This document shows positions 27,609-35,934 of a stretch of DNA of 64,000 nt, in pieces (the first letter of the stretch is position 1; each line of letters opens with the position of its first letter). Source of the DNA: JABCYV01 sp963696025 (GTDB lineage Bacteria; Acidobacteriota; Terriglobia; Terriglobales; Acidobacteriaceae). The translations under genes and the position numbers were made by a program. Below the pieces are notes generated by a model that was not told where the DNA came from, ran no database searches, and saw only the letters and a program-made list of their open reading frames with translations. The DNA is taken from positions 1 through 64,000 of the forward strand of contig CAVOII010000015.1 in NCBI GenBank assembly GCA_963696025.1. The letters are read 5' to 3'.

Positions 27609-27932
27609 TTACCTCGCTGGCCCCTGCGGCAATGCTCCCATCACAGCCTTGTTGAAGCCATACACCAGGCGTGCGCCAGCGTATGGGATTAGGGAGACTT
27701 CGCGCGACTGACCCGGTTCGAAGCGCACGGCGGTTCCCGCCGGAATGTCGAGGCGATACCCAAGTGCTGCTTTTCGATCAAACGCGAGAGCGGCGTTGCT
27801 TTCCGCAAAATGGTAATGACTGCCGACCTGGATCGGTCTGTCGCCAGTGTTTGCGACTTTCAGAGTGATGGCCGCTCTGTCTTTGTTCAGGATAATGTCG
27901 CCGGCTGGTGCGAAAATCTCGCCTGGTATCAT
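27609..27932 (-). CDS. ureB: Urease subunit beta
   Basis: 107 residues. Typical beginning MIPGEIFAPAGDIILN and the conserved PIQVGSHYHFAESNAAL, FDRKAALGYRLDIPAGTAVR and FEPGQSREVSLIPYAG. It is a separate small subunit, as in most soil bacteria, not fused to gamma. The stop lies 6 bases before ureC. Confidence 0.96.
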   Translation of the reverse strand: MIPGEIFAPAGDIILNKDRAAITLKVANTGDRPIQVGSHYHFAESNAALAFDRKAALGYRLDIPAGTAVRFEPGQSREVSLIPYAGARLVYGFNKAVMGALPQGPAR

Positions 27933-27944
27933 GTCAGTCCCACC

Positions 27945-28247
27945 TCAGCGAATTGGGTTGTGAATGCTCACGAGTTTCGTTCCATCGGGGAAGGTTGCTT
28001 CCACCTGCATTTCGGGAATCATCTCGGCGATGCCTTCCATCACCTGGTCACGGTGGAGAACCTTGCGACTCTCAGACATGAGCTCAGCAACCGACTTGCC
28101 ATCGCGTGCTGCCTCCAGGACGAAATCGGTGATGAGTGCAACAGTCTCGGGATAGTTAAGCCTGACACCTCTTTTAAGCCGCTCCCGAGCGACAATTGCG
28201 GCAAGTGAGATCATCAGCTTGTCTTTCTCACGCGGCGTGAGGTTCAT
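27945..28247 (-). CDS. ureA: Urease subunit gamma
   Basis: 100 residues from the ATG giving MNLTPREKDKLMISLAA, the conserved start of the family; the longer open frame upstream is not used. YPETVALITDFVLEAARDG and VQVEATFPDGTKLVSIHNPI-type sequence complete the subunit. It lies 12 bases before ureB and 25 after ureD. Confidence 0.96.
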   Translation of the reverse strand: MNLTPREKDKLMISLAAIVARERLKRGVRLNYPETVALITDFVLEAARDGKSVAELMSESRKVLHRDQVMEGIAEMIPEMQVEATFPDGTKLVSIHNPIR

Positions 28248-28272
28248 AAACTTCTCCGTTCTGCGGCAATCT

Positions 28273-29184
28273 TTAGCATGACCACATTTTCGGTACCTGG
28301 AAGGGCCCGGAGCCGAGCTCTGGTCCGAATTGCTGGAGCAAGCTGCGCAAAGCAAGCTTCAAATCAGAAGGCTCCTCCGCGGCAAAGCGCACGACGATAA
28401 GTCCGCTTACCAACGTTGCTGCACAATTGCATCCCAGGCAAGGAACAATCTCGCGTAAAAAGGCTAGTCGCTTCTCTAGATAAGGTCCGAAATAGACCAG
28501 TGTTGCAACCGCCTTGCAGTTCGCGAGCAAAGCTCTCCTGTTAAGGTGCGGAAAGATCTCGTCGGTGATGCGAAAGCTGTCCGCCCAGGTTAGCCGGCCG
28601 TCTTTTTTCACGCGCCAGCTGTCGGTTATGTTGCCGCCGACCACGACTTCGCCATGGGCGGCACGCCCCAAAACAAGCCACTCGAGGGCAAGCAACTCCG
28701 CTCCAGAGAAAAGGTCGATCTCCGTCGTCCGCTGAAGGCGTGCCCAATTGAAAACGATTGTTTCCTGGGGAAGCCATGCAAGCTTGGCGGACTCCTCGGC
28801 TTTCAGCCTAGTCACAACACGAGCAGGGTCATGTAACGCCCGATAGACCTTTTCCGCTGCCTGGGAAGTCACGGCAATCGAAGCGCCCGGGAGCGCAGTG
28901 ACCCAACATTCCAGCCGGTCACCGCCTGCAACACCGCCCGCAGTATTGATTAGGACAGCTTCTTCCACCGCACGATATCCGGTTCTTGGGAACATGATGC
29001 GAATCGGAGACCGTTCAAAGAGGTCCTCGATCCGGGTACCGTTTTCGGAACCAATCAATACGACCCGGCCGCATCCGTCCGCACGTTGCAGGTCCCGATC
29101 CGAAGGACGATCTTTACTCACATCTGGCGTACCAGAAGAACTCAATTCGTCGGTGAAATCGCATGGTGACATCACGTCGAACAT
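28273..29184 (-). CDS. ureD: Urease accessory protein UreD (UreH)
   Basis: 303 residues, first gene of the operon. Conserved segments include LINTAGGVAGGDRLECWV, VTSQAAEKVYRA, LAWLPQETIVFNWARLQR and LEWLVLGRAAHGE. UreD forms the scaffold for UreF and UreG on apo-urease. No nickel or urea transporter gene is next to the operon, so these must be elsewhere. The region upstream (29185-29224) is short, so the promoter may lie inside the preceding gene. Confidence 0.94.
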   Translation of the reverse strand: MFDVMSPCDFTDELSSSGTPDVSKDRPSDRDLQRADGCGRVVLIGSENGTRIEDLFERSPIRIMFPRTGYRAVEEAVLINTAGGVAGGDRLECWVTALPGASIAVTSQAAEKVYRALHDPARVVTRLKAEESAKLAWLPQETIVFNWARLQRTTEIDLFSGAELLALEWLVLGRAAHGEVVVGGNITDSWRVKKDGRLTWADSFRITDEIFPHLNRRALLANCKAVATLVYFGPYLEKRLAFLREIVPCLGCNCAATLVSGLIVVRFAAEEPSDLKLALRSLLQQFGPELGSGPFQVPKMWSC

Positions 29185-29224
29185 CGGCTTTCACCAACTG
29201 GTCGGCTGGGGATAACCCCCAGTG

Positions 29225-29632
29225 TTAGATGGTTGGCAACGACGTTGCCACCCGCGTCAGCGCCGGGCTAATCGCCTCGTCTACAAGATCTTTGCCGGTC
29301 TGTCCAGCCACTTGCTCAGCGAAGCATGTCGCGACGAGCGTTGTGGTGATCAGCACCGCCGTCGGGTCGGCCAGTGCGGCCGTGAAACGGGGGATCTCCT
29401 CTTCCGTCTCCGGTGCGACCTCCCCTAAGTGGCGCACGATTTCCTCGATGACCTTTTGGGTTACGAGGCGGTATCGGTCGGAATCGGGCGCACCGACTGA
29501 TGCTCTAACCAACTCGAAAGTTACGTCCCAGGCCATTGCTCGCCTTCCCTTTTGTCGTTGCAAACGAAATAGTTCAGAGGTGATGTCCACATCTCGCCTC
29601 CTGACTTCAACCTTTTCTCGGTCTGCGCTCAT
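29225..29632 (-). CDS. Hypothetical protein following a secreted protein
   Basis: 135 residues, no family recognised. It begins directly at the upstream stop codon (TAA then ATG), suggesting an operon with the 182-residue protein. The sequence is mainly helical and charged (VTQKVIEEIVRHLGEVAP, FAEQVAGQTGKDLVDEAI). An overlapping plus-strand frame exists, but the minus strand fits the neighbours. Confidence 0.5.
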   Translation of the reverse strand: MSADREKVEVRRRDVDITSELFRLQRQKGRRAMAWDVTFELVRASVGAPDSDRYRLVTQKVIEEIVRHLGEVAPETEEEIPRFTAALADPTAVLITTTLVATCFAEQVAGQTGKDLVDEAISPALTRVATSLPTI

Positions 29633-30181
29633 TTACTGTTCCTCCCACTCACGAATCGGGATCACGAAGTACAGCTCGGAGCGGCCCGGAAGATGGTTGA
29701 CATAAGGCTCACCATTTGATCCGTCATGGTTCAATGTCTGCATTATCTTTTGATCCAGTCCGATGATCATGATGTGTGGCCCAACGTGGAATTCGTTGCC
29801 ACTTCCCATCGCAGAGTTGTTTGGTACCCAGAAGCCGTCGTACATATATGAAATTCCGACAGTCTGCACATCGGGCGTACGGCCGGCCATACTGTCCTTT
29901 ATGAACTGCAGAAAGACCTGGTCGAAGCAACCGGGCTCCTCATGGGCAGCTCCAGGACGACCCGGAAGACAGGTCCACCCATTCGTGCCAGCCCGGAGAA
30001 CGCGGAACTCGCCGCCGGGCGAAGACGGCCAGTCGAGGACGGTTGCATTTTGCGTGACAAACTTTAGCCCCGCCTGCATCGCGGATGCGATCTTCTCCGC
30101 ATCAGACTTCAGCGGGCGAGATGCCGGCATTTGAGTGTAGATGACAGCCGTCATGAGTATTAAGAAAGCAACGATCTTCAT
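29633..30181 (-). CDS. Hypothetical exported protein
   Basis: 182 residues with an N-terminal signal peptide (MKIVAFLILMTAVIYTQMPA). The mature part contains VLDWPSSPGGEFRVLRAGTN, WTCLPGRPGA, VGISYMYDGFWVPNNSA and ELYFVIPIREWEEQ at the end. I have a vague impression of a conserved soil-bacterial periplasmic family but cannot name it. It lies upstream of the small hypothetical gene and downstream of the DUF1264 gene, all on the minus strand. Confidence 0.6.
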   Translation of the reverse strand: MKIVAFLILMTAVIYTQMPASRPLKSDAEKIASAMQAGLKFVTQNATVLDWPSSPGGEFRVLRAGTNGWTCLPGRPGAAHEEPGCFDQVFLQFIKDSMAGRTPDVQTVGISYMYDGFWVPNNSAMGSGNEFHVGPHIMIIGLDQKIMQTLNHDGSNGEPYVNHLPGRSELYFVIPIREWEEQ

Positions 30182-30329
30182 CGAATTCTCCTTTCTTGGT
30201 GGCGTGCCAGACCAGCTTCGAGCCCGCGGCTACACTCGTCGCGGCTCCTACAGCCGTTCTCGATGGTGCGCTCGTCGTCATCCAGATCAGTCGACTTGCG
30301 CCATCGAACGCATCAGAATCCCGCCACTT

Positions 30330-30890
30330 CTATTTCTTGGATACGTTCACGCTTTCCTTCGAGCCGTTCTTCAACTCGGATTCTGTCAAGCTCACGTGTC
30401 CGACTGACTGAGGAATGACAACCCGACCGCTCGGAACCTCCTGGTCATCAGACCACAGGTGGAAGATGATTCCGTCAGTGGTCGAGATCAGTTCGGCGAC
30501 TTTCTTGGCATCCTCAGGTGACACATCGAGAACTTGGAGCCGGCCGGTCGAAATCTCCTGCTTGTGATCGTGCCAGTTTTTGTTCCAGTCGGCAAGCGTG
30601 ACAGATCCGTTACGCGTTATGGATTTCGCAATGATGTACTCAACTTGTTCTAAGCGGGCGCCGGGATCCGTAGATTCGTAAATGAGGCATTCAATTACCG
30701 GTTCTGGTGACAGAACCTTGCAATAATGGTGGTACGGTCCCATCACCTTGCCATTCACCACGTGAGGAGCTACTACATGGATTGTGTGTCCCCCGGCCGG
30801 CGTCGTTGGAGTACCTGTTTGCGCAGCGGCGCAGGCCACGGTGACCGAAACGAAAAACACTTCCCTGAACAACATCCTGGTTATACGCAT
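30330..30890 (-). CDS. Exported DUF1264 domain protein
   Basis: 186 residues with a signal peptide (FFVSVTVACAAAQ). The DUF1264 body is clear: GPYHHYCKVLSPEPVIECLI, YESTDPGARLEQVEYIIAKS, WHDHKQEISTGRLQVLD and IIFHLWSDDQEVPSGRVVIP. These proteins occur in bacteria, fungi and plants without a firm function. The conserved HHYC suggests metal or redox involvement, which is an inference. Confidence 0.8.
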   Translation of the reverse strand: MRITRMLFREVFFVSVTVACAAAQTGTPTTPAGGHTIHVVAPHVVNGKVMGPYHHYCKVLSPEPVIECLIYESTDPGARLEQVEYIIAKSITRNGSVTLADWNKNWHDHKQEISTGRLQVLDVSPEDAKKVAELISTTDGIIFHLWSDDQEVPSGRVVIPQSVGHVSLTESELKNGSKESVNVSKK

Positions 30891-31001
30891 GGGTGGATAA
30901 TTTCTTTCGAGTTTTGCATGCTTCTACCGCTACTTTCGCAAAGAGGGCGCCCCTCGACTCTCACCGGCAGAGATGCCAAACGAGCGATGGCGCCCCCCGC
31001 A

Positions 31002-32318
31002 TTAGAACCCCGCCAAGCCCTCCGGGCTGTTGTAGGGGATCGGGACGCTTGTAACCTCCTCAAGCGAACCGTCCGGCTTAGTGGCGTAGCCCACCAGTTT
31101 CGAAGCATTCCCGTAGATCTGGTAGAGATACTCGCCATCCGGTGTGAGCCAGCTATCGCTGGGGCCGCTGCTAACCACTCCATCGATTGCTCGGAAAGTG
31201 CCATCTCCTGGAACCTTCGGGCAAGCAGGATCCTTCGCGATGGTGAGCACGTTGCCGTCGATGCGGAAGCTGCTGAGGTAGCTGTAACCGAAGTTCGTAG
31301 CGAACACCAATCGGTCATCCGGCGAGACCGACAGCCAGCACAGTTCAGAGGGCACGCCTCCGCTCGTGTCGATCGGCACGACCGGGCCAACGGTGACTTT
31401 GCCTTCTCCGTCGATGCGGCCGATGGCGAGCCCGTCTGAAACGGCTTCCCCGATGACGAAGGTGTCCGGCCGGTTGTTCAGGAAGGCGATGTAGAAAGGA
31501 GAAGCGCCTCCCCCGTCGTAAAACGAGGGCTCGCCGAGTGCGCCGTCTGCGCCTACGGGGAATACGATGATGCCGTCGGGGTCAGGTGCATTCGAAGCGA
31601 TGGAGTGCAGTTCGCCGTTGTTTCCCCGCGGGATCCAGAGAATCAGTGAGCCGTCCGGATTTTTTCTGCTGGGCAACTCGTCGAAGGTGGTGCCTAGAAT
31701 GAGGAATTTCCCGTCGGGCGAGAGCACGGCCATGGTGGGAACACGATTGGGCCAGTCCATCGTGCTCACCGAGTATTTTTCCGGGCGTGGCGTGAGATTG
31801 CCTTCGTCATCGACCGACAGCAGCCGGATATGGTCGGGGCCGAACGTGTGCACCACGTAAAGCGTGCGACTGGATGGGGCATAGGCCACCGATTTAGCGC
31901 CACCGTTCTGTGGGTTCCCCGTTCGCTTCACGTCCAGCAGTGTGAGCCAGCCTTCCGTAGCTACAGCGAAGCTGGAAACGGAATTATCGCCGCCGTTGGT
32001 GGCAAACAGAAAGCGACGATCCGTCGTGAGACGGACGCTGCCCGCACCCTCGTATTGGTTCGGCCGGGCGATGTGGTAGATGGGGCTGATGCGCCCAGAA
32101 CCGGCGCCCCCTGTGAAGACACGTTCCACTTCGGCAAGCGCACCGTTCGCGGACCGATGGTAGTGGATGATGCAGTTCTTTACCTCGTTGCTTTGCATGT
32201 AGAGATGGCCGCCCCGACCGTTCGTGCTCATCTCTTTCGACGTGCCCATCTTCTCTTTTGACATGCCCATTTCTTTTGACATGCCCATCCCTTTCGACAT
32301 ATTCATCTCTGTAGCCAT
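31002..32318 (-). CDS. Beta-propeller (lactonase/YncE-like) protein with Met-rich N-terminal repeats
   Basis: 438 residues. The start is set by AAAGGAG in front of the ATG encoding MATEMNMSKG. The first 35 residues consist of a repeated 6-residue unit of the type M-G-M/T-S-K-E, without a signal peptide. A seven-bladed propeller follows (LTTDRRFLFATNGGDNSVSS, VAYAPSSRTLYVVHTFGPDH, AVLSPDGKFLILGTTFDELP). It resembles 6-phosphogluconolactonase-family propellers, but the true substrate is unknown. It sits between DUF1264 and cytochrome P460 genes on the same strand. Confidence 0.8.
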   Translation of the reverse strand: MATEMNMSKGMGMSKEMGMSKEKMGTSKEMSTNGRGGHLYMQSNEVKNCIIHYHRSANGALAEVERVFTGGAGSGRISPIYHIARPNQYEGAGSVRLTTDRRFLFATNGGDNSVSSFAVATEGWLTLLDVKRTGNPQNGGAKSVAYAPSSRTLYVVHTFGPDHIRLLSVDDEGNLTPRPEKYSVSTMDWPNRVPTMAVLSPDGKFLILGTTFDELPSRKNPDGSLILWIPRGNNGELHSIASNAPDPDGIIVFPVGADGALGEPSFYDGGGASPFYIAFLNNRPDTFVIGEAVSDGLAIGRIDGEGKVTVGPVVPIDTSGGVPSELCWLSVSPDDRLVFATNFGYSYLSSFRIDGNVLTIAKDPACPKVPGDGTFRAIDGVVSSGPSDSWLTPDGEYLYQIYGNASKLVGYATKPDGSLEEVTSVPIPYNSPEGLAGF

Positions 32319-32390
32319 ATTGGTTTTGCTCCTTTGAAGTTTGATTTGATTTTTTGCGTGGCTCAGCCACGCGGACAGAAATCTCATTAC

Positions 32391-33035
32391 CTAGTACCCT
32401 GGCTTGTCACGAAGCAACGGATAGAACTGAATCCAGGTCATGTCTGTCGCAGCGACATTGGCGATGTGGCATCCGGCACATTCGGCCACAGGCCTTTCCG
32501 CGGAGGTCTTCTCGTATGGCATTGGATGATGCCCAAAAGTGAAGAAGCCCCAGCCGTTAGTCTTAGCGAAGCGCTTGCTGTCTTTTATTGACATGTCGAT
32601 GCCGTTGTACGCGCCGTTGAAATATCCACGTCCGGATGGTTCCTTACGAGAGCTGTCTGGAAAAGTCGGGTTAAGAACCCGGGTCAGTTCTTTTACGATG
32701 ACCGTTCCTTCGGGAAACTCGCCTGTCTTCAGATAGGCATCAACGTTTTTCTGCTCGATGTATACGTGATGATATTCGGGGAAGTTCGACCTGGTACAGT
32801 TCGTTCCGGTGGCGTTGCAGTTGTACTTTCCATCATTGAGGCCCTCGGGAGTTAGGGGAGCGCCTACAAAAACCCACTTCCGAAAGCCCGTCGGCACCTG
32901 CACTGTGCCATCAGCATTAAATACCGCGCTCGACTGTTCAGTCTGGGCCGCAGCCACCGGTTTCGCGACCAGCAGGTACACGCTTGAGGCCGTCAGTCCA
33001 AGTCCAACGATGATTGCTAACAGATGCTTTTGCAT
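32391..33035 (-). CDS. Cytochrome P460 family protein, copy 1
   Basis: 214 residues. Signal peptide (LLAIIVGLGLTASSVYLLVA), then the P460 fold: VPTGFRKWVFVGAPLTPEG, EYHHVYIEQKNVDAYLKTGE, FPEGTVIVKEL and GWGFFTFGH. The C-terminal c-type haem motif CAGCH lies near residue 186. P460 proteins oxidise hydroxylamine or deal with nitric oxide in nitrogen-cycling bacteria; many homologues are uncharacterised. It should be periplasmic. The second copy lies just upstream. Confidence 0.88.
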   Translation of the reverse strand: MQKHLLAIIVGLGLTASSVYLLVAKPVAAAQTEQSSAVFNADGTVQVPTGFRKWVFVGAPLTPEGLNDGKYNCNATGTNCTRSNFPEYHHVYIEQKNVDAYLKTGEFPEGTVIVKELTRVLNPTFPDSSRKEPSGRGYFNGAYNGIDMSIKDSKRFAKTNGWGFFTFGHHPMPYEKTSAERPVAECAGCHIANVAATDMTWIQFYPLLRDKPGY

Positions 33036-33089
33036 TCCAATTCTCCTTGTGAAGAGTCTTTAGAAACGAATTTCTGTAGAGCCTTTTGC

Positions 33090-33648
33090 TTACTTCGATT
33101 TGAGGACCGGGTAACCTTGCACGTATACCCAGTCGGTTGACTGAGCCGGAACATGACAACCCAGGCAGTCTTTCTTGTAGTTCGTTGCAACCTGTTTATC
33201 GGGCGCATCGGATTTGAAGAGGGCCCATCCCCATCCATCACCCCACAGCGGATTGCCCGGATAGCGTCCCTTGTCGTCTTTGATCATGACGAACCACACT
33301 TTCGTTCCCGTAGGCCCAATGTGCGTCTCCGGTCGTCATTTGCGCGTGATCAGTTGCGAAGACCTCTTTCACTAGCACGGCTCCGTCCGCGAACTTTCCA
33401 GTCTTGCGGTAATACTCAGCTGTGCCCGGCGGTGCGTACGTATAGTGCATCTCGGTGTTGTTGTTGAGATCGACCGGTGTATACACTCCAAGCGCCTGAT
33501 AGAGATCTCTAAAATCAGCCGGTTTGCGAATGTTTCCCGTTTTGTCGACAAGATCAAAGCCGTTGGCGCTGTCCTTACTTTGGGAACGGACCGGCTGTTG
33601 GCCCGTTAAAACAACGAGCGCGACAATTAGCGATGCAATGCGACCCAT
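33090..33648 (-). pseudogene. Cytochrome P460 family protein, copy 2, with one frameshift
   Basis: The N-terminal frame has a signal peptide (IASLIVALVVLTGQQPVRS), PADFRDLYQALGVYTPVDL, and AEYYRKTGKFADGAVLVKEV. It breaks after TTGDAHWA, near 33325. The next frame continues TKVWFVMIKDDKGRYPGN and the haem motif CLGCH, ending YPVLKSK. Removing one T restores a P460 protein of about 185 residues. It may be intact in reality. Its start codon is immediately preceded by another short frame (33649-33888). Confidence 0.75.
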
Positions 33649-34368
33649 TTATTCTTCCTCCTGTCCAAACAATCGAATCGGTGTGAACTGCCAGAGTGGC
33701 ATTCGCCAGAATGGAAAGTATTCGAAGCTGCCGCCGAAAGCCTCTGCGGATTCAAAAGCGATGGTTGCATAGCTGGAAGGCTCGAGTGAGCTCCTCGTGC
33801 TGTTACGGAGCGACTCATTGTTGCCGATCGCCGAGATCGTGTTTCTTCTCACGATGCGTTCCCCGCAGCGCATGCCGCTGCGTAGCACGTATCAGCAAAT
33901 GATGTTCCAAACGCGTTTCACTGAAAAAAACTGCAGTCTGATTTCCCTCTGCATCGCTGTTATCATGCGTTCAAGGAACCGTGGGGCGGCGAGCATGAAT
34001 TCACCGCGATTGTGATGAGGGCATCTGCAAATTGCGGCCGTGACGTAATAGCGACTGTCTACCGCCTCCGCGTTGTTATAGAGACACCGCGAATTGAATT
34101 AGGCGATTTCCGTTGCAACGCTGGCCTTACAGAAGTTCGTGTTCCAGGACGCCGCGCAAGCCGGCCACGTTGATTGCGGATTCCGGCTTCCCCCATCCAT
34201 GGCTGTGGACTATTGCTCGACGAGAGTCAATGCGGACCAGACGATCCGACCCGGCCGCCGGACCTGCCCACTTCTTTGACCAGCTTTATATTCTCTGGTT
34301 CGGTCTCCCAGTTGCAGATAAAGAGCTCTGCACACCCCGGCTGGTAACCTGTCGCGGAAGAGAAACTA
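33649..34368. other. Region without a recognisable gene
   Basis: On the minus strand a frame of up to 79 residues (33649-33888; ends FFGQEEE-like with the segment FGGSFEYFPFWRMPLWQFTP) abuts the P460 gene. It could be the tail of a lost gene. The rest, on both strands, has only short frames without family features. The start of the cytochrome c gene and its AAGAG-type ribosome site are at the right end. Confidence 0.35.
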
Positions 34369-34836
34369 ATGCGGTCGCGAATCATTTGGACGATGCTTGC
34401 ATCTGGTGTGGTGCTAATCGGGGTTGGAATGATGGAGTTCAGGTTGACGGCGCTGCAAGAACCCGGCCCTCTTGAAACGCGCATTGTGAATCAGGCCAAG
34501 CACTTTACCATTCGCCGAGCGAGCAGCCACGGAACACCTCCACGACCAGTAGACATAAAAGCCAGCCGCGAAGCCGGAGCTACACATTATGGCTTGGATT
34601 GCGGCATATGCCACGGAGTTGACGGCCATGCCCAAACGGCACCGGGACGATGGATGTACCCTCGCGCAACAGACCTCACGAGTAAGGAAGTTCAGAGCTA
34701 TTCCGATCCGGAGCTGTTTTGGATTATCAAGAACGGAATCAGATACACAGGAATGCCAGCCTTCGGCAAGGTGGAGACACCGGATAACATTTGGGGCCTG
34801 GTAAATTACGTGCGTACGCTTCCTAGCACAAAGTAG
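34369..34836 (+). CDS. c-type cytochrome
   Basis: 155 residues. N-terminal signal anchor (IIWTMLASGVVLIGVGMMEF), one haem motif CGICHGVDGHAQTAPG near residue 78, and a distal Met in IRYTGMPAFGKVETPDN near 127, followed by IWGLVNYVRTLP. This is a class I monohaem cytochrome c. It should carry electrons in the periplasm. It may serve the P460 proteins encoded nearby, though on the other strand. Confidence 0.88.
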   Translation: MRSRIIWTMLASGVVLIGVGMMEFRLTALQEPGPLETRIVNQAKHFTIRRASSHGTPPRPVDIKASREAGATHYGLDCGICHGVDGHAQTAPGRWMYPRATDLTSKEVQSYSDPELFWIIKNGIRYTGMPAFGKVETPDNIWGLVNYVRTLPSTK

Positions 34837-35318
34837 CATTGTCATCGTCGCAGCCAGTGGCAAATGCATGTGAAGGGTGGCGACATGGAATTGCTGAGAC
34901 ACCGAGTAGGGGCTACTGTTAATCAGGGGCTGGAAGGAGAAGTACAGCGGAAACAAAATAAATTGACGCTCAAACCGACCACCCACATCAACGCTCAGCC
35001 GCCTCCATCGATGTGCGGAGTTTGTTGTGGGAATCGACTTCCTCAAAAGTTGTGACGCAGGTCCTGGGACACGGGTGTTAGCTGCAATCGGAAATCCGCG
35101 AAATGATTGCCTGGGCATTGACTAGCGTTAAAAAGTCGGGTCATGCGACGAGTGACGAGTCGGCGGCCATGGCGCGACTGTCTGTCGTAAATACAGGGAA
35201 CACTGTAGAAGACCGCTGCTGGTTTCCGGTATAATGTGCTCGTAATTTCTCCAGAAAATCAAAAGTCAACCTCCAACGTCCTGCTTTGCCGAATCAATAG
35301 TCTCGGCCATGGTGAACT
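34837..35318. other. Gene-free region before the first signalling module
   Basis: No coding frame with family features is seen. Its right end contains a good -10 box (see 35230-35235). The left part follows the cytochrome gene and shows no clear terminator hairpin. Confidence 0.4.
35230..35235 (+). promoter_or_regulatory. Putative -10 box of the first signalling operon
   Basis: A perfect TATAAT preceded by CCGG and followed by GTG lies about 87 bases before the MEDS gene start. The -35 hexamer is poor (around 35205-35212, TGTAGA or TAGAAG). It would drive MEDS protein, kinase and FixJ-like regulator together. Confidence 0.4.
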
Positions 35319-35321
35319 TTG

Positions 35322-35921
35322 ATGAAAGTCTCTCTGGACAAAATCGCACTTGGCATTACCGACGATGAAGTCCCCCTAGGCAGTCACCTCATCCATTTCT
35401 GGCGCACTGACGCCGAGTTTGAGCGCGGAGTTCGCTTTCTCGAGCTCGGGATCGCGGACGAATCCCAGTGTTGCGTCCTTTTCGGCCATAACGAAGCGAA
35501 CCAACGAGTCTTAGAGATTCTACGGACGAGGGACTATGACCTTACTCGTATCCTTGAGGAGGGGCGACTCGTCATTTTGCGCCGCGAATCCTCTGCATCG
35601 GAGACACTGGCGAAAATCGACGCCGCTTGTTCCAATGCCGTGGCTAAGGGGGCAACGGCGATCAGGTATCTGGGCAATCTTGGGATGGGCCAGGCTCCGT
35701 TGCCGGGCAGGGGGGCGGATGAGGTAGTTGAACTTGAGAGAGGCGCGACAGCTCTCGCGCTTCGCTATCCGTGTGTAGTCGTGTGCATGTATGACGTAAA
35801 TACACTCTCTGGTCGTCTTGTTCTAGATGGGGGGTTTGGAACACACCCTCTAGCTGTTTGCCGTGGCGCGCTGCGGCACAACCCGTACTACGCGACAGAG
35901 GACGAAAGCGTAGCGGCGTAG
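35322..35921 (+). CDS. MEDS-domain (DcmR-type) sensory protein
   Basis: 199 residues from the ATG at 35322 (a TTG sits directly before it). MEDS-domain features: GSHLIHFWRTDAEFERGVRF, FLELGIADESQCCVLFGHN and a P-loop-like second half with IRYLGNLGMGQAPLPG, and later YPCVVVCMYDVNTLSGRLV. MEDS domains are RecA-like folds found in sensory proteins and near PAS kinases. The kinase gene begins 13 bases downstream, so both probably act in one pathway, perhaps with MEDS as ligand-sensing subunit. The ligand is unknown. Confidence 0.78.
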   Translation: MKVSLDKIALGITDDEVPLGSHLIHFWRTDAEFERGVRFLELGIADESQCCVLFGHNEANQRVLEILRTRDYDLTRILEEGRLVILRRESSASETLAKIDAACSNAVAKGATAIRYLGNLGMGQAPLPGRGADEVVELERGATALALRYPCVVVCMYDVNTLSGRLVLDGGFGTHPLAVCRGALRHNPYYATEDESVAA

Positions 35922-35934
35922 CCCCTGGCGGAAT

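Noticed and set aside
29229..29705. 158-residue plus-strand gene opposite the small hypothetical gene
   Set aside because: Ser/Arg-rich composition typical of an antisense frame; the minus-strand gene abuts its neighbour like an operon member.
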